The notes below the pieces were generated by a model that made no database searches, had not been told where the DNA came from, and saw nothing but the letters and a program-made list of their open reading frames with translations. From positions 1 through 48,928 of the forward strand of contig NZ_FNAV01000025.1 in the NCBI RefSeq assembly GCF_900102075.1: DNA of 48,928 nt. Reading direction: 5' to 3'. Shown here one piece after another: positions 33,099 to 41,507 of this stretch; the stretch's first letter is position 1, and each line of letters starts with the position of its first letter. The position numbers and the translations under genes were made by a program. The DNA comes from Salipiger thiooxidans (GTDB lineage Bacteria; Pseudomonadota; Alphaproteobacteria; Rhodobacterales; Rhodobacteraceae).

Positions 33099-35417
33099 AT
33101 GTCCACCGTCACCGAAACCTCCGACGCCGCCGCCCGCGCCTCCACCGACTACAGCATCGCCGTGGGCGATCATTTCCACGGCACCATCGGCGCCCGGGGC
33201 GACGAGGACTGGGTCGCCGTCACGCTCGAGGCCGGGCGCACCTATAGCTTCGCCATGGGCGGCATCGGCGCGCTCGGGGACGGGCTGAACGACAGCCTGC
33301 TCGCGCTCTACGACAGCAGCGGCACGCGGGTCGCCCGCGACGACGACAGCGGCCCCGGCAGCGACAGCGCCTTCACCTACACCGCCGGCGCCAGCGGCAC
33401 CTACTACATCGTGGCCGGCGCCTATGGCGGGAGCGGCACCGGCGCCTACGGCCTCTCGGTCAGCGCGGGCACCACCCCGAGCTACGACACCGCCATGGCC
33501 GCCGGCGCCCTGCTGCGCGACGATCTCGCCTGGACGTCGACCGCGGGCCAGGGCGTCACCGTCACCTGGGGCATCCGCGCCAGCGGCCAGCCGCAGGACG
33601 CCGCCGGCAACGCCGCGGGCTTCGCCACGCTGAGCACCGCCCAGGCGGCCGCCGCGGCCGAGGCCATCGCGCTCTATTCCGGCGTCAGCGGGCTCGATCT
33701 CAGCCAGGTGAGCCCCGGCGGCACCACCAACAACGCCACCATCCTCTTCGGCGCCTACAGCTCGGAGTACGACGGCGCCGGCGCCTATGCCTATTTCCCC
33801 GGCCCCACCGCCTCGGGCTCGCCCGCGGGAGACGTCTGGATCAACAACGCCTCGGTCTCGGCGGACTCGCTGCCGGTGGGCTCCTTCGACCATTTCGTGC
33901 TGCTGCACGAGCTCGGCCACGCGGTCGGCCTGTCGCACCCGGGCGATTACAACGCCACCGCCGGCGGCGTCATCACCTATGGCGACCAGGCCGCCTATCT
34001 CGAGGATTCCTACCAGTACTCGGTGATGAGCTACTTCGACGAGAGCAACACCACCTCGTCCATCGGCGGCTACCCGGACACCCTGCTGCTGCACGACATC
34101 CAGGCGCTCCAGCAGCTCTACGGGGTGAACTACGGCTACCATGCCGGCGATTCCGTCTACGGCTTCAACAGCACCCTGGGCGGCGCCTACGACTTCTCGC
34201 AGAACAGCGCCCCGTTCCTGTCGATCTGGGACGGCGGCGGCCGTGACAGGCTCGACCTGTCGGGCTTCGGCGGCAACCAGTTCATCACCCTGGTCGAGGG
34301 AGAGTTCTCGGACATCGGCGGCTACCGCGGCAACGTCTCCATCGCCTATGGCGCCGAGATCGAGGAGGCGGTCGGCGGCAGCGGCGACGACACGCTGCAG
34401 GGCAATGCGCTCGACAACACCCTGCTCGGCGGCGGCCACGACGACCTGATCCGCGGCGGCGACGGCAACGACACCATCGACGGCGAGGGCGGGGCCGACA
34501 GCATCGACGGCGACGCCGGGCACGACCTGCTGACCGGCGGCCGCGGCTACGACCTGATCCGCGGCGGCACCGGGGCCGACACCATCGACGGCAGCGGCGG
34601 CGACGACACGCTCTACGGCGACAGCTCGACCGACCTGATCTACGGCGGGCTCGACAACGACCTGATCGCCGGCGGCACCGGCTCGGACACCATCTACGGC
34701 GACGCCGGCGACGACAGCCTCTACGGCAACACCGCCTTCGACACGATCTACGGCGGCGACGGCGACGATTTCATCAGCTCCGGCGACGGCGCGGATTTCG
34801 TCGACGGCGGTGCCGGCAGCGACATGATCTACGGCCGCACCGGCGTCGACCTGCTGCGCGGCGGCGACGACAACGATTCCATGTGGGGCAGCGAAGGCGA
34901 CGACGTCATGTACGGAGACGCCGGCAACGACTACCTCTCGGGCGGCTCGGCGCTGGACCAGCTGCATGGCGGCGACGGCAACGACACGCTCTACGGCAAC
35001 TTCGGCGAGGACCAGCTCTGGGGCGACGCCGGCAATGACGAGCTCTACGGCGGCAGCGGCTACGACACCCTGCGCGGCGGTGACGGCAACGACACGCTGC
35101 TGGGGATGGAGGGCAAGGACTGGCTGTTCGGCGGCGCCGGCAACGACCTGCTGCGCGGCGGCACCAATTACGACAGCTTCGTCTTCGACGTCGGCCACGA
35201 CAACGACGAGATCTCGGATTTCGACGAGCGCGGCGATGCGCTGCGGCTCTCCACCGCGCTGACCGGCGGGCTGACCGACGCCGACGCGATCCTCTCGGCC
35301 TACGGCAGCGACGCGGCCGGGGTGGTCCTGCTCGATTTCGGCGGGGGCGACAGCATCCTGTTCTCGAACCTGACCGAGCTCTCGGTGCTGTCCGACAACA
35401 TCTTCACCTTCGCCTGA
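33099..35417 (+). CDS. M10C serralysin-type RTX metalloprotease
   Basis: 772 aa. Residues about 18-127 form a PPC-type beta-sandwich (DYSIAVGDHFHGTI, DEDWVAVTLEAGRTY). The peptidase domain has the zinc motif HELGHAVGLSH (270-280; His270, Glu271, His274, His280) and a Met-turn with Met310 in YSVMSYF. Residues 427-696 are about 30 calcium-binding RTX nonapeptides. The last 75 residues hold a hydrophobic secretion-signal region (DSILFSNLTELSVL). There is no N-terminal signal peptide, as expected for type I secretion, but no ABC exporter is in the window. It may process surface or biofilm proteins. It stands alone between ugd and the sialic-acid-like module. Confidence 0.93.
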   Translation: MSTVTETSDAAARASTDYSIAVGDHFHGTIGARGDEDWVAVTLEAGRTYSFAMGGIGALGDGLNDSLLALYDSSGTRVARDDDSGPGSDSAFTYTAGASGTYYIVAGAYGGSGTGAYGLSVSAGTTPSYDTAMAAGALLRDDLAWTSTAGQGVTVTWGIRASGQPQDAAGNAAGFATLSTAQAAAAAEAIALYSGVSGLDLSQVSPGGTTNNATILFGAYSSEYDGAGAYAYFPGPTASGSPAGDVWINNASVSADSLPVGSFDHFVLLHELGHAVGLSHPGDYNATAGGVITYGDQAAYLEDSYQYSVMSYFDESNTTSSIGGYPDTLLLHDIQALQQLYGVNYGYHAGDSVYGFNSTLGGAYDFSQNSAPFLSIWDGGGRDRLDLSGFGGNQFITLVEGEFSDIGGYRGNVSIAYGAEIEEAVGGSGDDTLQGNALDNTLLGGGHDDLIRGGDGNDTIDGEGGADSIDGDAGHDLLTGGRGYDLIRGGTGADTIDGSGGDDTLYGDSSTDLIYGGLDNDLIAGGTGSDTIYGDAGDDSLYGNTAFDTIYGGDGDDFISSGDGADFVDGGAGSDMIYGRTGVDLLRGGDDNDSMWGSEGDDVMYGDAGNDYLSGGSALDQLHGGDGNDTLYGNFGEDQLWGDAGNDELYGGSGYDTLRGGDGNDTLLGMEGKDWLFGGAGNDLLRGGTNYDSFVFDVGHDNDEISDFDERGDALRLSTALTGGLTDADAILSAYGSDAAGVVLLDFGGGDSILFSNLTELSVLSDNIFTFA
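34377..35186 (+). repeat. About 30 RTX nonapeptide repeats with a four-repeat superperiod
   Basis: The repeat consensus is G-G-x-G-x-D-x-hydrophobic-x in 27-nt units. From the tenth unit on, position 4 of every fourth unit is T, F, V, L, Y, Y (units 10, 14, 18, 22, 26, 30), while the same position elsewhere is nearly always N, D, S, A, E or K. This makes a 108-nt (36-residue) higher-order period. Confidence 0.9.
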
Positions 35418-35488
35418 CCTAGGGCGGCAGGGCGCGGATCATCCCGGGTCGGGCGGCTCGGGGCGCGGCGGTGCCGCCCCCTGCCCCG

Positions 35489-36592
35489 TCAGGCCTCCGG
35501 AGCCCCGTGCAGGCCGATATAGAGCCTGAAGGCCACGAAGATGTGGTAGAAGGTCGAGGCCGGCATGTTGTCGGACAGCAGCGCCCCGTCGGCGGCGCGG
35601 CGGTCGTACCAGCCCCCCGCCACCGGCGTGTCGAGATACTGCGCCCACATCAGCTCCAGCACGGTCTCGGGATCGGCGCCTTCGGGCAGCGTCCCGCCAC
35701 GGCGGCGCAGCACCAGCGCCGCCTTCAGGAACTCGGTCTGCGGCCAGGTCCGGCGGGTGCCGCATTGCGGGTCGGAGACGTCCGGCAGCAGCCCCGACGG
35801 GTCGCGCCGGTCGAGCGCGGCGGCGAAGATCGTGGCCAGCGGCAGGCCGGTGTCGACACCTGCCACCTGCTCGAACTGGTCGACGAGGAACACCCACTCG
35901 GCCATGTGGCCCGGCTCGATCGCCTGCTCGGCCTCGGCGACCGGGGTCCAGTCCTCGTCGAAGAACTCGAGCACGCGGCCGTCGGGGGTCAGGAAGACCC
36001 CGGTGAAGAGCCCGAGACATTCCTCGGCCATGGCGCGGAAGCGCGCCTCGCCGGTGGCCTTGTAGAGCGCGGTCATCGCCTCGAAGAGATGCATGTGCGG
36101 GTTCTGCCGGCGCGGCAGGCTGTGCCCTGTGTTCTCGTACCAGCCGCGCGGCGCCTTGAGCTTGGCGAGCTCGGCCTCGAGCCGGGCGAGATCGGCACCC
36201 ACGTCGAAGCCCGCCTCGGTCAGCGCCGCGGCGGCGAGCAGCATGAAGGCCATGTCGTAGAGATCGTGCAGCACCGTCAGGATCGAGGTGTCGGGCGCCA
36301 GCCGGGCGGCAAGATGTCCCGTGACAGGGTCGAATCCGCGGTCCATCGCGAAGCGGAAGAGCTGCAGCGCGAGCTCCCGGTGCGCGGGGTCGTCGGACAT
36401 CACGAAGCAATAGGCCTGGCGCACCTGCACCCGCAGCCGGCGCTGCATGTCCTCGAGCGGCCGGCCCTCGTGGTCCAGCGCCTCCCACACGGTGCCGGTG
36501 GCGGCATCGACCCCGGTTCCGGTCCAGAGCGGCAGCGCCGCCTCGGTCAGCCAGGCCTCGAGCCGGGCGGCGGTCTGTGCGGTCTCGTTCAT
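35489..36592 (-). CDS. AGE family epimerase/isomerase (N-acylglucosamine 2-epimerase-like)
   Basis: 367 aa. The (alpha/alpha)6-barrel family marks are NPHMHLFEAMTALY with the catalytic-type His, FFDEDWTPV and EPGHMAEWVFLVDQF with the second His, and a C-terminal QTEFLKAALVL. Members interconvert GlcNAc and ManNAc, or mannose and fructose, or similar pairs. The start overlaps the stop of the GT42 gene as ATGA. In this operon, with a sialyltransferase and a CMP-sialate synthetase, production of ManNAc for sialic acid is the most attractive role, but a mannose isomerase activity feeding ManC is also possible. It converges on the RTX protease with a 71-nt gap. Confidence 0.88.
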   Translation of the reverse strand: MNETAQTAARLEAWLTEAALPLWTGTGVDAATGTVWEALDHEGRPLEDMQRRLRVQVRQAYCFVMSDDPAHRELALQLFRFAMDRGFDPVTGHLAARLAPDTSILTVLHDLYDMAFMLLAAAALTEAGFDVGADLARLEAELAKLKAPRGWYENTGHSLPRRQNPHMHLFEAMTALYKATGEARFRAMAEECLGLFTGVFLTPDGRVLEFFDEDWTPVAEAEQAIEPGHMAEWVFLVDQFEQVAGVDTGLPLATIFAAALDRRDPSGLLPDVSDPQCGTRRTWPQTEFLKAALVLRRRGGTLPEGADPETVLELMWAQYLDTPVAGGWYDRRAADGALLSDNMPASTFYHIFVAFRLYIGLHGAPEA

Positions 36593-37395
36593 TCGGGGAT
36601 ATTCCTCTGGAACAGCTTTCGCCGCAGGCTGCTACCTCGGCGCAGGACTTTCAACAGTCGAATGGGGTAGGCCCCGCTGCGCGGCGCCCAGTCGGTGGGC
36701 GCCGTCGGCCGCGGCACCGGGCGCAGCGCCGGCCCCTCGCGCTGCGGCGCGAGCGGCAGCTGCGATTCCAGCACCCCGGTCTCGACCGAGCGCATGACCG
36801 CCATGTCGCCCCGCGCCAGCAGCATCTCGAGCACCTCGCGGTCGAGCGCGGTGTCGTGCAGCCGGGCATCGGCCCCGCGGGCGTTCACGTCCGCCCCCAT
36901 CAGGTCGCGGTAGTGCCGCCCCGGCTCGAACGGGTAGCGCCGCCCGCCGTCATAGAGATCGACCCCGGCGAAGATGACCTGCTCGGCGCCCATGCCATGG
37001 GCCATGAGCAGCGCGTAGGTGCCGGTCATCGGCACCTTGCCGTATTTCGCGCAGAGCGCCTCGACGGCGCGCTCCACATGGGCGTCGCGGTAGCACATGG
37101 GCTGGAACAGGGTCGAAAACCGGCGGTTCCCGGCGGGCACGACCTTGGGGTTGAAGCTCGACCAGCCCTGCAGGTCGTAATCCTTGCGGCACTGCCAGAG
37201 CGTCTCGAACATGAAGGGCGCGACACGCGGGTCGCCGCCCATCATGGCCAGGTCCACCCGGCGCCCGAGATAGTAGTGGGTCTCGAAGAAGAAGTTGTTG
37301 GTGCGGATGATGAAGTCGGTCTCGAGCACCCGACCCGGGGCGATCCGGGTCAGGGACATTCCGTTGCCGGCGACGATGACCGGGCGGGAGGTCAT
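36589..37395 (-). CDS. GT42 family sialyltransferase (CST-I/CstII-like)
   Basis: 268 aa. The start VIVAGNGMSLTRI is the CMP-binding loop of Campylobacter CST-I/CstII enzymes, followed by IIRTNNFFFETHYYLG, which matches their CNQFYFEDKYYLG region. Further on TGTYALLMAHGMGAEQVIFA and GVDLYDGGRRYPFE keep the family pattern. His180 in RLHDTALDREVLEML lines up with the catalytic His188 of CstII. It should transfer a nonulosonic acid from its CMP form to the glycan. It is coupled to the epimerase downstream and lies 3 nt after the NeuA-HAD stop. The C-terminal 50 residues are basic and may bind the membrane. Confidence 0.85.
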   Translation of the reverse strand: MTSRPVIVAGNGMSLTRIAPGRVLETDFIIRTNNFFFETHYYLGRRVDLAMMGGDPRVAPFMFETLWQCRKDYDLQGWSSFNPKVVPAGNRRFSTLFQPMCYRDAHVERAVEALCAKYGKVPMTGTYALLMAHGMGAEQVIFAGVDLYDGGRRYPFEPGRHYRDLMGADVNARGADARLHDTALDREVLEMLLARGDMAVMRSVETGVLESQLPLAPQREGPALRPVPRPTAPTDWAPRSGAYPIRLLKVLRRGSSLRRKLFQRNIPE

Positions 37396-37398
37396 GGC

Positions 37399-38595
37399 TC
37401 AGCCGACCCGCGCCATCAGCGCGTCGCTCATGGCGCGCAGCGCGCCCTGCCCGCCCGGCAGCGGCAGCACCCAGTCCGCCACGCCCAGCACCGAGGGATG
37501 CGCATCCGACGGGCAGGCCGAGAGCCCGGCCTTGCCGATCGGCCCGAGGTCGTTCACGTCGTTGCCCACGTAGAGCAGCTCGTCCCAGCCGAAGCCGTGC
37601 TCGGCGAGCCAGGCGTCGAGCGCGCCGACCTTGTCCTCGACCGAGTGGTAGACCTCGAGCTTGAGCTTCCTGGCGCGGGCCAGGACCACCGGGTTCTGCT
37701 CCTTGGAGAGGATCATCATCTTCCAGCGGTCGGCCTTGCGCATGATCTCGATGCCCATGCCGTCGCCCCGCGAGGTGCGCACGGTCTCGACGCCGTTCTG
37801 GTCGGTCAGCACGAGGTTGTCGGTGTGCACCCCGTCGAAATCCATCACCACCGCGCGCACCCGGTCGAGCCGCGCCGGGTCGATCCCGGGCTGGCCGCCG
37901 GCCTGGGCGATCATCGAGCAGAGCGCGAAATCCTGCAGCGTGTCGATCTCGAGCGGCGGGTGGTCCACCGGACAGACCGCCACGGTGCCGCAGAAGCGCT
38001 GGCCGGTGCGCTCGAAGGCCTCGGCGTCGACCACGTAGATCGCGCCGCTCTCGCGGAACGACGGCGGCAGGTCCTGCCGGCGCTGGCGCTGCTGGGTCTC
38101 GTCGTGGTTGATGCCGCGCCCGAAGCCGGCCTCGTCGTAGCCCCAGAGGAAGGAGTGGTCCTCGATCACCGAGAGCGCGCAATCGGCGCCCCGGGCGTCC
38201 ATCGCGGCGATGCAGGCCTCGATGTCGGCGCCGGTGGTGAAGGGCGAGGTGCATTGCAGGAACACCATGCGCGCCACCCTGGGGTGGGTCTGGCGGATCA
38301 CCTGCAGCGCGTGCAGCCAGCCCGATTCCGAGGTGGCGGTATCGCCGGCAAGCTCGGCCGGGCGATCGATGATCCCGGCGCCGTGCATCGCCGCCTCGGC
38401 GGCGATGGCGGCATCGTCGGTCGAGACGTAGGTGGCGGTCACCGAGGACGCCTGGCAGCCGGCCCGGACGGCGCGGCCGATCAGCGACACGCCCCCCACC
38501 GGGCGCAGGTTCTTGCCCGGGACCCCCTTGGAGCCCCCGCGGGCAAGGATCACGCAGACCGTGACCCCGGCCTCATTGCTGTCAGATTGCGTCAC
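37399..38595 (-). CDS. neuA: CMP-N-acylneuraminate cytidylyltransferase fused to a HAD phosphatase domain
   Basis: 398 aa from GTG 38595, set by GGAG 8 nt upstream; the earlier frame to 38763 is low-complexity. The N-terminal domain (about 1-225) has VCVILARGGSKGVPGKNL, the CTP-binding signature, then QCTSPFTTGADIE and FRESGAIYVV. It activates a sialic-acid-like sugar with CTP. The C-terminal domain (about 245-398) is like KDO-8-phosphate or Neu5Ac-9-phosphate phosphatase: MDFDGVHTDN (about 250), then KEQN and VGNDVNDLGPI. The same fusion is known in animal CMAS and some bacteria. In the window neither neuB nor neuC is seen, so the sugar acid must be made by genes elsewhere. Confidence 0.88.
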   Translation of the reverse strand: MTQSDSNEAGVTVCVILARGGSKGVPGKNLRPVGGVSLIGRAVRAGCQASSVTATYVSTDDAAIAAEAAMHGAGIIDRPAELAGDTATSESGWLHALQVIRQTHPRVARMVFLQCTSPFTTGADIEACIAAMDARGADCALSVIEDHSFLWGYDEAGFGRGINHDETQQRQRRQDLPPSFRESGAIYVVDAEAFERTGQRFCGTVAVCPVDHPPLEIDTLQDFALCSMIAQAGGQPGIDPARLDRVRAVVMDFDGVHTDNLVLTDQNGVETVRTSRGDGMGIEIMRKADRWKMMILSKEQNPVVLARARKLKLEVYHSVEDKVGALDAWLAEHGFGWDELLYVGNDVNDLGPIGKAGLSACPSDAHPSVLGVADWVLPLPGGQGALRAMSDALMARVG

Positions 38596-38603
38596 TCGAA
38601 CGG

Positions 38604-38607
38604 CTCC
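38604..38607 (-). promoter_or_regulatory. Ribosome site that selects the GTG start of neuA
   Basis: GGAG on the minus strand, 8 nt before GTG 38595. No ATG lies nearby in frame at the correct domain start. Confidence 0.55.
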
Positions 38608-38814
38608 GTTTCCTGTCTTGCCGCCGGCCGCCGGGCCGGCCTCTGCCTGTCCGCGACGGTTCCGGAGCCCTCGGCCCGTCTCGGCAGAGGGACTGGCGCG
38701 CCGCCGGGGGCATGGCCCACGGTCGGCCCGGCCCGCCGGCCGTCCGCGTTGTTTACGAATCAAGGTCTACTCTGTAAATCCCCGGGCATAAACCGCCGGT
38801 TCAAGACACAAAAA

Positions 38815-39021
38815 ATGATCTCCAGACTGAAGAAGACCCGGCTCGGGCAGGCCATCTACAAGCTCTCGCGCTCGGGCCCGCTGGGCTGGCCGGTGCTGAT
38901 GCTCTCACGCGCGGCGCAGGCCGAATCCATGCAGGTCGCGCATCTCAAGCCGCGCCACCGCAAGCACAACGCCACGCAGCGCGAGATCCTCGCCGCCTTC
39001 GAGCGCGGGGTGCGCAAATGA
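38815..39021 (+). CDS. Small basic protein of unknown function, 68 aa
   Basis: The ATG at 38815 opens a 68-codon frame whose stop overlaps the next start (39018) as ATGA. The product is rich in Lys/Arg/His, with a start ISRLKKTRLGQAIYKL, a short hydrophobic centre (GPLGWPVLMLS) and a C-terminal amphipathic helix (REILAAFERGVRK). I know no family. The basic amphipathic ends could hold a partner such as the coupled glycosyltransferase to the membrane. It is the first gene of the plus-strand half of the sialic-acid-like module, divergent from neuA. The same frame stays open far upstream, but the real gene begins here, since the rest is antisense to neuA and GT42. Confidence 0.6.
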   Translation: MISRLKKTRLGQAIYKLSRSGPLGWPVLMLSRAAQAESMQVAHLKPRHRKHNATQREILAAFERGVRK

Positions 39022-40250
39022 GCGACGACAGCCCCAGCTACCGCGCCGAGATCTGGCTCTATCCGCTGGCCGAGGACGGCAGCGAGGGGGCGCCGATCCG
39101 CGCCCGCCTCGGCACCGGCGCGGCTCCGCAGGCGCTCCCTGCATCGGATGCCGAGCCCGCCGGCCCCAAGCCCGTGGTCATCCTCTTCAGTGACGATTCC
39201 ACGCTGTTCTTCGCCCTGCGCATGCGCGACGTGCTGCGCAACAGCGCCGAGGCGCCGCCGGTCGACCTGGTCTGGTACACCGGCGAGAACGCGCTCTCCT
39301 TCCGCCAGATGGCGCAGCTGCTGCCCGAGGGCCCGGCCTATTCGCTCGGCCCCAAGCAGCTGAGCGCGCTGACCGGCTCGGACACGGTGCGCGCCATCAT
39401 CACCAGCCGCGTCTACCGTGCGCTCGGCGACGCGATCAAATCCGTCCCCTTCCGCATGAGTGCCGGGCGGCCCTGCGTGATCTCGTTCCTCGGCGGGCTC
39501 GACTTCTTCCCGCAGAACGGCTTCGCGCGGCGGCGCAACTGCGACGGCGTCTACCTGTTCCCGACCTCGAACATCGAGGCCTACCGCGAGGCGGCGCTGG
39601 AGTGGGACGACGCCTGGCAGGAGGTCGGCTTCGGCCACCCCTCCTTCCTGCGCCCCGAGGATCCGCCCGCCGACCTCGCCTCCCGCCGCGACATCTTCTT
39701 CTTCACCCAGGCCCTGTCGCCCTCGACCAAGCGCGGCCGCATGCACATGCTGCAGGCCCTGGCCGCGATGGCCCGGGCCAACCCCGACCACACGGTCTGG
39801 ATCAAGCTGCGCCACCTGCCCAACGAGAACCAGAAGCACCTGCATCTCGAGCGCTACCACTACCCGGGGCTGCTCGAGGAGCTCGACAACCCGCCGCCGA
39901 ACCTCAAGCTCACCGCCTGCACCATGGACGAGGCGCTGGCTACCGCGGCGCTGGGGATCACCTGCACCTCGACGGCGGCCATCGACGTGGTGCGCGCGGG
40001 CATTCCCGCGATGGTGCATCTCGATTTCGTCGACAACTACCGCGACCCGCTGGTCGAGCCGATGCGCAAGCTGTTCAGGGGCTCGAACCTGATCACCCCG
40101 CTGGGCGACATGCTCGAGAAGCGCGCGCAGGCCCCCGACCCCGCCTGGGTCGAGAAGATGCTCTGCCCCCGCGATCTCGGCGACCGGGTGATGCAGACCG
40201 TGGCGCAGTTCGAGACCCGCCCCTTCCAGATCACCGAGGCGCCGCGGTGA
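39018..40250 (+). CDS. Putative GT-B glycosyltransferase of uncertain family
   Basis: 410 aa. After a charged start, a strand KPVVILFSDDSTLFFALRM begins a Rossmann-like domain (about 51-190). A second domain (about 210-390) has IFFFTQALSPSTKRGR, IKLRHLPNENQKHL and ITCTSTAAIDVVRAGIPAMV, with the latter in the usual place for a GT-B donor site. This pattern recalls the DUF6716/polysaccharide-transferase type found with sialic acid genes, but my match is not firm. It is coupled by ATGA to the 68-aa protein before it and is separated by 294 nt from a GT2 gene. The likely role is sugar transfer in the sialic-acid-containing part of the glycan. Confidence 0.6.
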   Translation: MSDDSPSYRAEIWLYPLAEDGSEGAPIRARLGTGAAPQALPASDAEPAGPKPVVILFSDDSTLFFALRMRDVLRNSAEAPPVDLVWYTGENALSFRQMAQLLPEGPAYSLGPKQLSALTGSDTVRAIITSRVYRALGDAIKSVPFRMSAGRPCVISFLGGLDFFPQNGFARRRNCDGVYLFPTSNIEAYREAALEWDDAWQEVGFGHPSFLRPEDPPADLASRRDIFFFTQALSPSTKRGRMHMLQALAAMARANPDHTVWIKLRHLPNENQKHLHLERYHYPGLLEELDNPPPNLKLTACTMDEALATAALGITCTSTAAIDVVRAGIPAMVHLDFVDNYRDPLVEPMRKLFRGSNLITPLGDMLEKRAQAPDPAWVEKMLCPRDLGDRVMQTVAQFETRPFQITEAPR

Positions 40251-40544
40251 CCACCCGCGGGGACGCCGCCACGGCCGCGCCCCCGCAGGCAGATCCCGCC
40301 CCCGTTCGGCCCCGGTCCGGTTGCGCTCCTGCAAGATCAGGTTGAACCCGCACGGCCCGGGCGTCGCTTCTCCGCCCATCGCGCGCTACCGGCTTGTTCT
40401 CCGGGGCCGGACGCGTTTATCTCCCCCCGAGATTAGCCCGGCAGACACGGACGAGCCCCCTGTCCGCCGGACCCCATCGGTGCGCGGTCCGGCGCGCCGG
40501 TTCAATGCGACGTGACATAAGCGACGGCACGGATTTTTCAGCAC
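40251..40544. other. Intergenic region before the GT2/polysialyltransferase pair
   Basis: 294 nt of GC-rich sequence with no gene I can support. It separates the first two genes of the module from the last two and may carry a second promoter. Confidence 0.5.
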
Positions 40545-41507
40545 ATGGCGACGACCTACACCCTCAGTGACCTGACGATCATCGTCCCCGGGAAGGATGC
40601 CCAGGCGAGCATCGAGAAGACCCTGAACAGCCTCGAGCCGCTGATGGCGGCGGGGGGATCCTGCATCCTCGTCAACGACGGCTCCACCGACGCCACCGGC
40701 GAGATCATGGGCCGCTTCGCCACCGCCTGGGACAAGGCGCAACTGATCAGCTTCGAGACCGGCGGCGGCGCCGGCAAGGCCCGCAACGCCGGGCTCGGAC
40801 AGACCCGCACCGCGCTGGTGGGCTCGGTCGACAGCGACGACTGGGTCGGCGCCGAGTACTACCCGGCGCTGGTGGCGCAGATGAACGCCGACCCCGAGGT
40901 CGATTTCGTGCGCTCGCACTACCTCGAGTGCCGCGGCAACAAGCGCAACATCATCCGCGCCCCCTTCGAGGTGGTGAACACCGCCTTCGACCCGCGGCTC
41001 GCGGTCATGCCCGACGACCGCCCCACCATGGTCGACCACCCGCAGATGTGGGCCGGCATCTACGCCATGGACTTCCTCGACCGCCACGACATCCGCTACG
41101 ATCCGCTGCACACCGCCGAGGACCGCATCATCAACTGGAAGACCCAGATCCTCGGCCGCAAGATGGTGATCGCCGAGGAGTTCCGCTTCTACTACCGCCG
41201 CGACCACAACGTCAGCCTGACCGCGGTCGGCGACGACCGGCAGCTCGACTTCCTGCAGGCGATGCAGAACGTCATCGGCTTCCTGGTGAACGAGGGCCAC
41301 GAGCGCTACCTGCCCAAGGCCATCCGCCAGCTGCTGGCGCTGATCTGCTTCCACATCGAGCGCCAGGGCCGGCTCGAGCCCGCCACCCGCAAGAAGCTCG
41401 TCACCGGCGCCGCCCACCTGCTGGCGCTGGTCCCCACGCGCGAGCTGGAGGCCGCGCTGCTGCGCATCGACGACACACGCCGCAACACCATCCGGGGGCT
41501 GATCTGA
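40545..41507 (+). CDS. GT2 family glycosyltransferase
   Basis: 320 aa. GT-A motifs are LTIIVPGKDAQASI (8-21), CILVNDGSTDATGE, GAGKARNAG and the metal-binding SVDSDDW near residue 95. AEDRIINWK near 190 fits the ED motif of this group. No transmembrane segment is seen. It adds a sugar from an NDP donor to the growing chain. The stop overlaps the start of the polysialyltransferase-like gene (TGATG), so the two are translationally coupled and may act on the same structure. The ribosome site is weak. Confidence 0.9.
   Translation: MATTYTLSDLTIIVPGKDAQASIEKTLNSLEPLMAAGGSCILVNDGSTDATGEIMGRFATAWDKAQLISFETGGGAGKARNAGLGQTRTALVGSVDSDDWVGAEYYPALVAQMNADPEVDFVRSHYLECRGNKRNIIRAPFEVVNTAFDPRLAVMPDDRPTMVDHPQMWAGIYAMDFLDRHDIRYDPLHTAEDRIINWKTQILGRKMVIAEEFRFYYRRDHNVSLTAVGDDRQLDFLQAMQNVIGFLVNEGHERYLPKAIRQLLALICFHIERQGRLEPATRKKLVTGAAHLLALVPTRELEAALLRIDDTRRNTIRGLI

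Noticed and set aside
34377..35186. Regular short repeats that might suggest a CRISPR array or satellite
   Set aside because: The 27-nt units are in frame, diverged and encode RTX nonapeptides; there are no constant repeats with unique spacers.
33066..35198. 710-codon ORF on the minus strand
   Set aside because: It is antisense to the RTX protease and made of Val/Ala/Gly-rich low-complexity sequence that mirrors the RTX repeats; the plus strand has zinc and Met-turn motifs.
36577..38814. Long plus-strand extension upstream of the 68-aa basic gene
   Set aside because: It is antisense to GT42 and neuA; only the last 68 codons lie in free DNA and couple to the next gene.
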